Origin: Glandiceps talaboti
Taxonomy: Eukaryota > Hemichordata > Enteropneusta > Spengelidae
Reading direction: 5' to 3'
Assembly (NCBI RefSeq): GCF_964340395.1
Contig: NC_135565.1
Location: 8,824,242-8,884,241 of the forward strand
Length of the DNA: 60,000 nucleotides
The translations under genes were made by a program, and so were the position numbers. Under the pieces are notes generated by a model. It saw nothing but the letters and a program-made list of their open reading frames with translations. It ran no database searches and was not told the origin of the DNA. This document shows, in pieces, positions 1-12,833 of this stretch. Within the stretch, counting starts at the first letter, position 1. Each line of letters begins with the position of its first letter.

Positions 1-880
1 CTGGGCCTTACATTTCATTCTTGAGACCATGGAGGCTTCCCCTATACTTTGACTGGACTGGTTTTACTTGAACAACAAAGGTCAACCCAATTCACACCTT
101 CTAAATCCCCCTTTGTCTTACACTATCCAATACTGATAAGACTTCAGCAGCAACTCTGACAAGGAGTTGGTTATAACCCGCTACACAAACTTTAATATTA
201 GCTCCGGTAGAGGACTGCTAATCCCGTACATGTCAAACAATGTGTCAACATTATGACAGATGAAGAGCATAAATCTTAATCTAGTCTAGCAAGGGTGAGA
301 TGGCCGAATCCTGCTATCCTGTGAAATTGTCGGGCATATTAAGTACAATAGACTCTGGTAGAAAGATAAACAACGCGGCTCCGTCTAGATGATGATAGAA
401 CTGAGATAAAAGTGTACACATTTGGATGGGGGACACACACAGCATGAAGTGTTCAGGGCGAAACAAATAAGCCATTCAACATTCACAAGCCCTGATAGGG
501 CTGAACTACTCCATTCGTGGTACTGTAGTATGACTTATTTTTAATACTACTTGCCACAACTATTTTTCTCGGTAATTAAGTTATCCTCGTAATTTTGGCA
601 AACTAATTGGGTCCTTTTGCATTTCATTCTTGAGACCATGGAGGCTTCCCCGATACTTCCATGTGCAGGCATGTGGTTTCTGACTTTGCTGGACTGGTTT
701 TACTTGAACTACAAAGGTCAACCCAATTCACACCTTCTAAATCGCCCCTTGTCTTACACTATCCAATGCTGATAAGACTTCAGCAGCAACTAGAAGACAA
801 GGAGTTTGTGATAACAAACTTTAATATTAGCTCCGAGGACTTCTAATCCCGTACATGTCAGACAAAGGGCATAAGTAGTC
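1..880. repeat. Diverged tandem duplication upstream of gene A
   Basis: Two copies of one segment lie about 600 bp apart. Copy 1 is roughly 1-235 and copy 2 roughly 610-865. Both contain catttcattcttgagaccat, then ggtcaacccaattcacacct, then gataagacttcagcagcaac, and end near ctaatcccgtacatgtca. They differ by substitutions and small indels; for example copy 2 has about 25 extra bases after the shared gaggcttcccc block. Copy 2 carries a 61-codon open frame that is broken in copy 1, so I do not call it a gene. The block ends about 200 bp before the gene A start codon, so it could hold duplicated upstream regulatory sequence (inference). The rest of 236-609 and 881-1058 shows nothing recognisable. 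Confidence 0.8.
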
Positions 881-1058
881 TTGGAGATTGTACAAAGTCA
901 CTGTCCATGATTAACGTTTCATTGTTATCACAATCTCCAATCATTACTTGGTATCCATGCATGACACTCTTTCTACTTAGTCACGTGATGTAGAGATTAG
1001 ACTGCGGACGTCTTGCTAAAATAACGAAGCAATCTAGTTACTAGTGTTATTAGCCATC

Positions 1059-3663
1059 ATGTACGTTCGCCAGACCATATGCGGTGTCGCACTGCTTCTC
1101 GTCACGTTAGCTGTCTTTACTGTTCACAGCCAGGACACAGCCTCAGATGAACCACAGAAACCTAACATAGTGTTTATCCTAGCAGACGATCTCGGTAAGT
1201 GCGTTCAATTATTTTTCATGATTTGATTTGCTAGCTAGCAAGCAATAGAATGAAACTGTCGTGTTTGCATGCCAAGTGGCTGTACACATTCCAAAATTAA
1301 TCCGATGTGCCATACATATAATTTCAATTCTGTACAGCACCAAAGACGTCGGGCATGTAATTCACAGCCAACTGTCTTTTGTTGAAATTCACAAATTGTC
1401 TAACATAAGCTACTGAATACCATACCTATATCCTAGAGCCAGACCAGTCTGGGAGGTCAATCATCATATATGCAGTGGTAAACAAGTTTTATTAACAGCA
1501 TGCAAACGTCTCACCAATACCTTTTTCATAGAGCTGTTAAACTTGGCCTTCTCAGCCAGGGTCATCTAAACTTTACTATAATTACTATATCTTATATTTT
1601 GAAGGACGTAAACGAATATTATTTTGGTAGATCTTTGCTCACTAAGATAGGGAGGCTTTGTACACTCCCAGGCCTGATCATAAACTCGCATATCACTTAC
1701 TTTTGCATAAGCATATTTTCCAACTGAAAGTATTACAAGTGGTTGTTACAAATTGATTTATTTGGATTGAATTTGATTGTTGATCTTACGTAGTGGCATT
1801 ATATGGTATGACAATTAGGTATTCAGTACCAAGAATTAGTCAACATTTCCTTAGAGGACTTTGACCTCTTTATCACAATCTACTACATGTGGTATGCATT
1901 AGTCTCCTGGAGTCTGGGACATGGCTGGGCTCCCTATTCATATCAAATACATTGCATGCAATGTAATTTTGAAGTATAAAAGTAAACTCTGTTACATAGT
2001 AAGACCAAATAAAAAAAATTGTTTGCAACTTGGTTCCAGTTACCCGACCCCACCTAGTTTTTCATGCTGACCCTAAACTAATTGTTGCGTTTTCGAGAAA
2101 ACTAATAATAAAATCGCGAAAATCGTGTGAAGTCTCGCAAGAAATAGTGGGTGTGGAAACTGATATCAACTTAAAAAGACAATATATATAAAACTGTTCT
2201 TCCAATCTGTAATGGTTTTACATTTGATAGGAAGAACTAAACAACACATAGATCATTGGAAAACAATGAAAAACCTGAACTAGACACTCACACATGAAAA
2301 AATATATATAATAAATATTTAAAAAAATACCTACCCCACTTATTTTAAAATTGAATGTAATCGGAACCACACAATTTTTTTACGTCTAAACATGATTTTT
2401 TTTACGTTCAGCTGATATTACATGTAAATACATCTGCAGTGCCCATAATGACGCGACTATTGGTTATGACTGGTGCGCGGTGGGTGGACTTGCGCAATCA
2501 TAGACACAAGTATAATTTTACCCCTTTCATATACAGTTTGCTAAATACGTCATTATTATCGATAGTATCGACATTTTATTGTATTCTGATAGAAATGTTC
2601 TGATACATATATCGGGAAACAAGTGCCTGTGCTGTGGGCAAAACCATCCTCTCGGAAACAAGTTTGTACTCGGTAAAAGCCGTATAGTTGGCCCTGTACT
2701 GTAAACATGCTTTGCCCGAAAGTGCACAATACCCTTGATTTTGTTTTTGTCCCTAAACGTGCTGAGTGATAAATTGAAATGTCAATATTTGTCACCGGAA
2801 GGTCAACAACCTGGAAACACAAGTGGAAGACAAAGAGCAGGCGTGGAGAACAGGGTACAAATTAACAACATATAAACTATAGACATTTGTTGTTTTGTTT
2901 TACGGATTTCTCAATTTTTTTTTTAATTTCTGTTACTAATCTTTAGGGTGGGGCGATATTGGTTACAATAACCCCTACGTTATCTCACCAACTATCGATA
3001 CACTGGCCAGAGAGGGCGTCACTCTGAACCAGTCGTACGTTCAGCCAATATGCACACCGTGAGTACTGCTATATACAATTTACTACGATAAACGACAGCC
3101 TCTTTTACGGCACCGTCCAAGACGCACTGTCGTAATTTCGCAGTGTCGCCGAAGAAATAACAGCTCTGGTTAGACAGAATACGATGATGTCCTTCGATGT
3201 ATATCTGCTCATGATCAGTGTGACATAGTAGACATATAATTTAAAGGCTCATAATTCATTCCCATGTCGTCGCATTTAGTAGAGTATTATACCATCATTT
3301 TCCCTTTTATTGAGAACCAACATTTTCTATAGCTCAGTCACATATCATCGCCATTGAGATGATGGCGGCCGTTGGGTTTGGTATCTGCTGCCGTTTGTTT
3401 CTGAACGGCTAAATCAACCAAGCTATATAGTTAGGGACCTGGTGGGATATAGGTTGTTATGGTAACATTATACACTGGGCCTTACAGAGGCTGCTGCAAT
3501 GAATTTTACGCTATCCATGGAGTTGAAGAAGCATAATTATAGACCATTGTGCCGCTATGTCCGTCCAAGGGTGATATACTCGAATATTATATATAATTAT
3601 AGATGATTTTTTTGTCTTTCTTATCTACATTTTTATGCCCTAACAGGGTCACGATATATGGAT

Positions 3664-3698
<35 letters not shown>

Positions 3699-6049
3699 TG
3701 TATATGTAAGTGTCCGTCTGTCTGTCTGTGTCTGAATTCATCTTCTTAAATGTAATGTTATTTATTACAGGAGTCGGGGAGCACTTTTCAGTGGGTATTA
3801 CCCATATCGCATTGGTATGCAGGTAAGTAGGTACTCTCAGTTTTCAAAATAACCTTGTCGTATATCTTATCATGCTTACGTGTATCAATACACACTAAAA
3901 TGGGCTCAACTAATTTTAGCAAAACGTTGAATCTCAAAGAACAATATATTTCTTACAACCACTAATTTTGGACAAATTTATTGTATATCAGCACAGAGTA
4001 CTGAAACGTACTGGAGCAGCAGGACTACCTCTTGACCTGACAGTGTTTCCAGAGAAACTTCGCGAACAGGGATACGCGACATACATGGTTGGAAAGTAAG
4101 GCTGTTTCTGCATCTTTCGAAATGTTGTTCTTGTTGTAGTAATGTTTTTGTTATCGTTGTTGTTGTTGTTGTTGTTGTTTTTGTTGTTGTTGTTGTTGTT
4201 GTTGTTTTGATGGCAGGGAGTTGTCGCTAACATTTAATTTCATAATGTCTAAATCTGACTTTCAGGTTGAAATATTCCAGCTTCCTAATGTGGTATTGAT
4301 CCTGAATCTCCTATTACAGGTGGCATTTAGGATACTGTAGCTGGGAATACACGCCACTGGCACGTGGTTTTGACCGTTTCTATGGTTTACTCCTCGGTGT
4401 GTCCGATTATTTCAATCATACACTATGTAAGTATACGGTATACGCGTATTTGAAAGATAGCCTGCCAGCAATCGCACTTTGAAGAGGGGTATTATCACTA
4501 TTGTAGTCTAGATTCTAAATATTCTAAATGAATATCTTTGCGTACAGAGCAATGGGTTTCTTAAAATGTTGTAATTGTATTTCCAATAGTGGCTTTGCAA
4601 TAGAGATGTGCGCTACGATGACTACAAAACATCGTGAATATCCAACGTTGTTTTAGTGTGCTTTACGGCGTGGTTGTTCTTGCTAATAACATTTCTACCA
4701 CCATTGATGTCTTTGAACAAAAAATGTCACTGTCCCATGAATAATGTATTTGAGTACATCAATAACTTTATTTATTAATTAATTACTGACTACTGTTTCA
4801 GCTCAGAGGGCGCTGTCCTTGGAGAGTGTAAATACACGGAGCCGCTTACATATGAGCCAGAATTACATGTTCATATTTATTTTTTTTAATGTATGTACGT
4901 ATGTATGTATGTATGTATGTATGTATGTATGTATGTATGTGTTTCTGCTTCTGTGCCTGTGCGTACAACTTGTCACTGTGTTTGTTCTCATTCTCTGTAG
5001 CTGGTTTTCTGGATCTGAGAGACAACATGATGCCAGATTGGAGTCAGACGGGGGTATATTCATCTGTAAGTGTCTAAACGTCATGTCTGTATCTAAGCTG
5101 TGTTGAACATAATCATAGTTAGTGACGACATACGTGTACGATTATCTCAATGCTAATAAAACTTCATATCAGCTTGCCTAATACAGACCGACATATTCGT
5201 CGTTGGGGGCGCTCCACTTCATGAAGTCGCGTGATACACACAGTGAAAGCCCACAACAAGAACAGCCTGTGTTTAATGCAGCAGCAACAAAAACCTGCAC
5301 ATTGCAGAAAATACTGTTTACCCAGTTTGTTTAGAAATCATTTCCTGTACGTACAATAACAACCCTTTTAATATATTGTTTGGCTTTTTTAATTTATTTA
5401 GTTACAAACACTGACTTTGATTATGTCTCTAGACATAGGTTTCCTAAGTAGAGCACATAGAAATATTGTTAACTTTGTGTAATACATTTTACTATATCTA
5501 TAATAAATCATTTGTTGGTATATTTAATATAATAGATATCTTGTTATTATAATTGTAGGACTTGTTCAGCGAGAAAGCTTCCGATTTCATCACATACCAT
5601 GATCAAAGAAAACCAATGTTTCTCTACCTATCCTTTCAAAGTGTTCACGGTCCACTTCAGGTAACCATCCTTTTTTTATTGTTGAGTTATAGTTTTAATG
5701 TGCACGTGTACAGTGTGTATGTTTAATTTACTTTTGAGGTAATTTTATTTTCATATTATTATCTTTGTCTGTAGACCTCTATTACTTTGTGTAAGATAAC
5801 AACAGTGAGACCGTATATTTTAATGTACACCAAATATGGTTTCACTATTAATTCCTACATTTAATTTTGTTTATCGTTCCAGGCGCCACAGAAATACATC
5901 GACATGTACCCGTCCATCAAAAACGAAAATCGGAGGATAAAACTTGGTAAGACGAAAACAGACGGACGGACAGACATACATACATACATACATACATACA
6001 TACATACATACATACATACATACATACATACATACATACATACATACAT

Positions 6050-6080
<31 letters not shown>

Positions 6081-9000
6081 CGGGCGGGGTGGTAGACACA
6101 CATACAGAGACATATACGGACGGGTGGGTAGAATAGCCATACATACATACATACATACATACATACATACATACATACATACATACATACATACATACAT
6201 ACACACAGACAGACAGACAGACAGGCAGGCAGATGGATGGACGGACGGACGGATGAACGGGTGGGTGGGTGGGTGAGTGGACATGGAAAAAGGCAAAAAG
6301 ACGAAAAGGAATATATTAATGAAATAGTGATACCATCATCATGTTTAACTTTATGTTATCTATCTATGTAGCTATGGTTACAGCGATGGATGATGCAGTG
6401 AAAAATGTAGTGTCTGCTTTGCAAGATGCTGGAATGTCTGACAATACTCTCATCGTCTTTAGTAGTGATGTACGTATGACGTATCTACATGTATTTGTCT
6501 GTAATTGCTAGATCTCTGTTTTTGCTATTCCAATCTCGACTATTTACGAGGAGAGATCAGTTTACTGGGGGTCGGAAAGAAGATGAAATCATTGAACGTG
6601 TTTCCATTGTTCGCCCAATTTTGTCGATAAACGCGTTTAAGTATAATTCTACCATGCTTTGGAAATATCGCCAGTTCTCGAGAAATGTGAAGTTGCCTTC
6701 AAAACGTTTTCAAGAAAAATCCCTAAACATTGATCCATTTTTCGTCCAAAAAAATGTCCACAATATTTGGTCAAAAAACAAGTGTATTTATTGTGGAAAT
6801 GTTTCCGATTCTCGAGCAAAGTAGGGATAGAAGTATCTTCAAAACACCATGGAAATATAACCACGCCCGCAGAGCGTCAAGCATAAGACAAGATATACAG
6901 TATTGGTGTTATTATAAACATGTAATTTGGATTCGCGCAATTATTTGCTCATGTAAGCGCTTATATAATTATCACACACACAAATCCCTTTTGTCGACTA
7001 ATGAAGAAATTGACCCGTTTAATGTACGAAAATATAACGGGAATAGTTAACTAACGTTAGCCTCTGTCTCCCCTATTTATATACGTACACACTAATTCAG
7101 AATGGAGGGACAGCCAAATCAAACAACGCAGGTAGTAACTGGCCTCTAAGAGGTGCTAAGACTACATTATGGGAAGGTGGTACTCGAGCTGTAGGCTTCG
7201 TTCACGGCAAGATGTTAGAAAAAACTGGTTATGTTAGCAACGAGTGAGTAAATCACATTTTGTTTAGCATATCCTAGTGGAGTTTTCTTTACAATTTTTT
7301 TTTTAATCTTTAAAAAAATATATATGTTGCGTGTATTTATGAACTATTTGTTGACAGGAGAACAAGGTTTGTGGAAATAGTAAAAAGTATAAGTTGTAAA
7401 CTTCGTTTCCTGTCATTTTTATGTAAATAACCATTGTCCATTGTTACAGTACACGTGTAAGGGTTAATGTCAGTTCTCTTTTTAATTACCATTATACACT
7501 AGAATACAACTGACACACATTGGGAAGAGCAAATAATCTAAACATTGTATTACTTCAATTGCCGGTGCAAGCATTTTTTTAACTTAAAAAAAACATGTAA
7601 CACATTTACAGGCTGGTTCATATCGTTGACTGGTATCCAACTTTGGTAGGATTGGCAGGAGGAGAGGCAGGTACGATTGTACAGCCAATGGCTAGCTTTC
7701 TGTCTAGCGCCATCTGGCGAGTATTATGTCTTTCAGACAATGTCATTCATTTGGTAATTTGGAAACTTGTAAAAAGATTTTTTTTCTCTCATTGATTGAT
7801 TGATATCGATGGTTGTAATGGTTACCGTTCCATTTATCTACACCATGTTACTGAATGTCTTGTTTTAGCTTTAGTGGATATCCTGGTACCATATAATGTC
7901 GTCAGAGGGCGTGATTTATTTGGCAAGATGTTTCTTTACTGTAGACCCAGACATCGATGGTATTGACGTATGGAACACCTTATCAAAAGGTGACCCTTCA
8001 CCCAGGACCGAATTTGTGTACAATATTGATGAAATCGACCCAGCTGGTGCAGCTATAAGGTTGGCTAAACTAAATCTAATATGCTGTTATTAAGATATCG
8101 TACTTTTTCATTGCATTATAGAAATTAGACATATTTTGATTTGTACTACTAACAGAATCTTTACAAAATACTCACCATAGCAAATGAAAATCGCAACGTA
8201 AATGTAATTACTTTTTACATCACAGCGATATTACATTTCACACAGAGCCCCACTCAGGTCAAGTGCACTAGAACCATGTGTAGTAAACCATGGCCTAGAC
8301 AGTAAGATACGTCGTGACGTTTCGCCCTCACCGGCCTTCTCTCGTGTTAGGGGTTGGCCGATGTTTGAGGGCGCCCCGTCACGGCGTACCTTACAGCCTA
8401 ACCATGGCCCTGTCAAATTTGAATCAAATTCATCAAAACATTCCATTTCATCACTGTCATCCTATCCTCAATGAGAGCCTATATGCGTTTAAGGTACAAT
8501 TTGCACAGAAGATCAATTTCCCTGAAAATGAAAGAGATTCGAAAAGTACTAACCCTTGATATTTGAAAGCCTACTCCTTGTTATTTTAGAATGGCGACAG
8601 AAAAGTGGAGGTTCATTGTCTTGTTGTCAAGGCCTAACAAACTGTTACAGAACTATGCAACATTCAACTGCCATTTTGGATTCTGAAATAGTTGAATTTC
8701 AAAATAGTTGAATAATAGCCATTAATTAACTGAGAAGGGGGTGAGGTATCACACAAAGTGATATCTTAAGTTTGACACTTGTATTTTTGAGGTAAATTCT
8801 TTAGTACATACTTATTTGCAAGAATTTGAAAAAGGGTACGAAATTGACACCTAAAGCGTGGCGTTTTGTGGCTGCGTACTTTTAAATTGTTTTGGCTCAA
8901 GGTGAAATTATCTCATAGGCAAAACTGCACATAAACAGGAAACGTGTTATGTACAGTACTTTTTGATGATTAGATCTATATTCCTTCTGTAGAATGGGAG

Positions 9001-10255
9001 ACTACAAACTCATCGTTGGTAAAGCCGGCAATCCGGGTAAGTATGTAATTGCTCGATGTCAGATACATGCACAATATTCAATACATGATTTATATACAAT
9101 GCAGTGATGGAATAATGACGTTTTAGTCGTTTTCCAAACACAAACATGTCAGTTATTTAATATAAAATGTTTTGATATTGTCATCGGATTGTTCAGCTTA
9201 CATATATTTCAGGAAACTGACGTCTTTGAAAGAGTCTTTCACGTGTAAGTGAATAATGCCAAGTTGAACTCATCATGTTATCTGCATAGTAATGACAAAT
9301 TGTACTCACAGAGGCAAAAAAGAATAATTTTCTCTGCTTAGACAGTCAAGTTTTTATTATACGATACGAGTCCACAAGGTATCCCTTTCCTTTACCAAGC
9401 TTAAGTGTGTGCCAGCGTACTAATGAGATTCTGTCACATTTTGTCTATCGACAGCTTCCTGGGTAGCTCCACCCGAGATGGAAGACGTCAGGACTGAAAA
9501 GGGCCGTGCAAAACTTAGTGGAAAATACCTCTTCAACATCATAGGTATGGGGTGAAAGAGAATTCATTTCATAGCGAGAGGGGGGGGGGGGATAACCGTA
9601 CTCCCTTGTACATTGTAACAGATTAAACACCACACGCCAAGCCTCACTCACCCCTCCAATACTTCACGATGTCGAATCTTCTTAATGTAGAATATGCAAC
9701 AAGGAGATTTATAGTCTCAGCAGCCAATCAGACGAATGTTCTTGAAACCTTCACTGATCTGAAGAACTTTGTGTAACTTTACAGTTTTAGTAGACCATCA
9801 TGTAAAAAACCTGGCTGTCAGCTTTGTCATTCTGCCAAGAACTCCTAGTCCTATCCTTTTGGTGCCGAGACCATGATTCCAACCTGGGTTATTCCGGAAA
9901 CATTCGTCTGCTAATCTAAAGATGTGATTGGCTACTATACTAAGTCTAGAAATCTTCGTGGTTGTGGGATCTACATTAATTAAATTCGACAGATGTTGTT
10001 CAACGTTAAACAACGCAACAGTATCCTCTACAAGATGCTTCGAAGAAAGCAACTAAAGTGTCTGGACAATGTTTTATACAATGAATAGGTATACCCGTAC
10101 GCTATACAACATACATACATACATACATACATACATACATACATACATACATACATACATACAGACAGACAGACATACAGAGAGGCAGGCAGACATACAG
10201 AGAGGCAGGCAGGCAGGCATGCATACATACATACATACGTACATACATACATACA

Positions 10256-10286
<31 letters not shown>

Positions 10287-11064
10287 GGTAATGGATGGGC
10301 GTTGTATAATGCAGGCTATTTTCATATATAATTATATGTGTGTTGCAGAGTGATATGCTGGTTACCTATATCCCACAGTTACAATGGACAACCGGTTTGT
10401 AGAAACAGACGCTGTGTAGCTCCCGGTCTAGCTCAACAAATACCTTGCTGGCATTGCCATGTTTCATTGTTTTGGACGACAAAAGACATTGCTATTCATT
10501 GTCTGGCATAACAAACACTAACCAATATTTGTTTCTGCGTGAGCTACCACAAATCATATATATATTACATAAACAAGATATAGTGTTTATCAACACAGCT
10601 CAAAGGTAAAATGTATACAAGTCACAAGTGTACTTCAATGTTGGCGTGTCAATATTTATATGTGTATTTGTAGATCCAGACGATAAGATTTACCAATCTT
10701 TTGTTTTGTTGGCAAAACAGGTATCGCGAACTCTATAGACACAATGTAGCAATGGTCATTATGGAGGCAGATTACAGTTGATTGTAATCAACTGATTTCC
10801 ACGTATTTTAGATTATGTATTTAGATTCGTGGTGTTCATGTTATGCAGTACATATAAACATTTAATGTTATTTCCACAGATGATCCGACTGAACGTAACG
10901 ACATCAAGGACGAGATGCCAGAAAAAGTAGCTGAAATGGAGGCACGTTTGAAAGAACTGACAAAGAAAATAGTTCCAGCCATGAACCCCAAGTCAGAACC
11001 AGCGAAGGCCAATCCGCGTAAATTCAACATGGCTTGGTCACCGGGCTGGTGTTATTGTAACTAA
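1059..11064 (+). CDS. Arylsulfatase (ARSB-like), gene A, 15 exons, complete
   Basis: Predicted secreted or lysosomal sulfate-ester hydrolase of 491 aa. Coding exons: 1059-1194, 2947-3058, 3771-3822, 3992-4095, 4320-4426, 5001-5065, 5559-5660, 5883-5946, 6372-6469, 7101-7243, 7612-7670, 7945-8059, 8993-9036, 9455-9544, 10880-11064. All introns are GT-AG and the summed length (1476 nt) closes in frame. The ATG at 1059 begins a hydrophobic signal peptide ([20 protein letters not shown]). A GTG-led extension upstream lacks an ATG, so 1059 is preferred. Metal ligands are D43-D44 (ADDLGWGD) and D280-N281 (SSDNGG). The formylglycine site is Cys81 in CTPSR, split by intron 2. Other active-site residues are K135 and H137 (GKWHLG), H222 (SVHGPLQ) and K300 ([11 protein letters not shown]). 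The order matches arylsulfatase B/I/J. The C-terminus is SPGWC plus an extra YCN not seen in B, C or D. Introns hold several microsatellites and one fold-back element. Family assignment is firm; the substrate is not predictable. Confidence 0.95.
3666..3695. repeat. (TG)n microsatellite, gene A intron 2
   Basis: About 15 uninterrupted TG units, followed by a short (TCTG)n run near 3714-3730. It lies just upstream of exon 3, which carries part of the formylglycine motif. Confidence 0.9.
4155..4206. repeat. (TTG)n microsatellite, gene A intron 4
   Basis: About 16 TTG/GTT units with one T expansion in the middle. The opposite strand gives a poly-Asn open frame, which is a repeat artefact. Confidence 0.9.
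4891..4941. repeat. (GTAT)n microsatellite, gene A intron 5
   Basis: Roughly a dozen GTAT units, about 60 bp before the acceptor of exon 6. It produces spurious open frames on both strands. Confidence 0.9.
5959..6250. repeat. Compound (ACAG)n/(ACAT)n microsatellite, gene A intron 8
   Basis: Two ACAT arrays (about 5974-6051 and 6138-6201), each followed by an ACAG run, then GGAC/GGTG-rich tetramers to 6275. The array begins only a few bases after the exon 8 donor. Long open frames here on both strands are repeat-derived. Confidence 0.95.
8287..8408. mobile_element. Fold-back / inverted-repeat element in gene A intron 12
   Basis: The left arm (8287-8330) and right arm (8366-8408) are imperfect reverse complements. 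The arms share TGAGGGCG, CGTCACG, CTTAC and CCATGG blocks in mirrored order. The central spacer is about 35 bp. The element is GC-richer than the intron around it. It resembles a short MITE-like fold-back element; no target-site duplication was identified. Confidence 0.65.
10108..10285. repeat. Compound (ACAT)n/(ACAG)n microsatellite, gene A intron 14
   Basis: ACAT arrays at about 10108-10162 and 10219-10284 flank an ACAG/AGGC-rich centre with a repeated acatacagagaggcaggc unit. Open frames here are repeat-derived. Confidence 0.95.
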
Positions 11065-12143
11065 AGTTTTAAATCCAAGTAGCGTACAGTATTGAAAGAC
11101 GAGTATCAATAGTTACTGAAAATGCATTCCCTACATACGTATATAGCCAGTCTACAACACGGCTACTAGCTACGAAAACGAATGGCACGGGTTGGGGGCG
11201 GGGTGAGACGTTTATTATTCATATTATAAATGTATACATTACAACGGAAATCCTGAAACAAAATTAATCGTCGCCCGGTTCGACAAAGATGTTACTAACA
11301 TGCCACAGTTTTTGTCTGGCCAGACAAAATATCTCTTTGATGTTGTAAATGTTCTCGTCTGGCTGGACAAAAATTTAATTAATATTTCCACATGCTATCG
11401 TCTGCCACAACAAGCACTTAACTACAATTGATACATTTTAGTCAATTGACTGTCTCAAAAATATCAAAGAACACGCCAGACCTTAGGTTTACCAGGCAGG
11501 GACATGAATTTGGTGTTGATCTCCTAAGCTCACACAAAGAAAGTGTAAAAGTATAGGTAAAGATGTTTGTCACGCCAGATGATTGACGAAACTCTGTTGG
11601 TAAGATTTTTGTCTAACCAGCCGGCAGACTGTAGCTTTGTTAATGAGATTTTTGTTGAGGCAGACGACGTTTTGTTTCAGGGTTTACGATTTCCGTTGTA
11701 ACATACTGGTAGCAAACTAGAGAGTGTAATCTTAAGTGAGTAGGTTGGAAGATTGAAAATTGTCTACATTTTGACTTAATTCTGATAATGGTATGTACTT
11801 TATACATCCAATGTTTCATTTTTATATTATCATTAAATACCACATAAAGAACTACTTGCACAATTTGTGTAATGTATCATCATCATGATTAATCATAGTA
11901 TGGTGCTTTATTCCATTGCCTGTTGAAAAGACACTCTACATATTGTTTTGAGGGGTCTTTTACCGCTTGCAAAACTCTCACGACAAGCAAACACGATATA
12001 ATATTTGGTAGTCACACTGGCTAACTCAATTCAATCAAAGCATCTTCCAGTTTCTCTGTACAAGTTGCTCAACAAGAGAATAACAAGGTGTTGTACCAAA
12101 ATCTTACTAGATCATACATTTGCAATACGGTGTGTGGCAAGTT

Positions 12144-12185
<42 letters not shown>

Positions 12186-12833
12186 CCCTTGGTTTTAGTA
12201 TCGTTTAATACCGCTAAAAGAAAAGAGGAAGAAATTCACAAAAGTCACATTGTGTAAACGTTTCTAACTATACCTATATATCTCTGTCGTTGTTGTAATG
12301 TTCGAGAACATAATACCATGCACAAACCAAGTTATTGGCTTTGAATAGAAAATATGGATTATATACACTGGTTGTCCAACGTCGACACGTGTCTACATTA
12401 GTAGTTTTGTGGTAATAGAAATATGAGTCAATACATTCTAAATATCCATTATCTTCCCTGCTTTTCATACACTACCTTCAAAAGGTATAATATTCTCTCA
12501 AATATTTGTTTTTCTTAATTCAGTTGGGAAATATATTAGGGTTCTTTACTGCTCGTCCAGCCACCCGTAGTGACAAGACTCCTTAGTTCGGGAAGGATAA
12601 CAAAATGTACCATTTAGCTACTATATATTGAAAAGAATGGTAGAATGAATATGTCGCAATTTCTAAACATGACCTACGAACAATTTTGCTCAAGTGTTAA
12701 GGAAATGTGGCTTATTCTCAAAATGACATGATGTGCTCTGTTGTTTCGGTGCGCCCACATGCAATACCCAGAAAGAAAAAGCCGATGAGGGCACGATGAG
12801 GGCACAATGATATGTTACAGCTCATCTCTCAGT
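11065..12833. other. Intergenic region between convergent genes A and B
   Basis: This is the 3' flank of both genes. I see no coding exon. It contains a perfect 20-bp palindrome (11310-11329), several imperfect copies of the same TTTTTGTC..GGC motif up to about 11670, and a pure (AC)n microsatellite at about 12148-12184. A minus-strand AATAAA (11907-11912 on the plus strand as tttatt) is one possible poly(A) signal for gene B, but it lies about 0.9 kb from the stop. Confidence 0.7.
11310..11329. repeat. Perfect 20-bp palindrome TTTTGTCTGGCCAGACAAAA
   Basis: The two halves TTTTGTCTGG and CCAGACAAAA are exact reverse complements. Related motifs follow at about 11361-11377 (cgtctggctggacaaaa), 11607-11626 and 11648-11670, so the motif is locally reiterated downstream of gene A. 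Confidence 0.85.

Noticed and set aside
1044-1058. Upstream start for gene A giving a five-residue N-terminal extension
   Set aside because: The codon at 1044 is GTG, not ATG; the ATG at 1059 directly precedes a standard signal peptide.
5861-6296. Long open frames rich in MYVC/HTYI units on both strands
   Set aside because: They are translations of ACAT/TATG tetranucleotide arrays. The same applies at 4889-5106, 10028-10353, 20611-20835, 49041-49247, 50168-50611, 52663-52904 and 57124-57553.
6489-7050. Two overlapping plus-strand open frames of 106-111 codons
   Set aside because: They lie inside gene A intron 9, lack recognisable motifs, and are shadowed by another frame; no splice or homology support.
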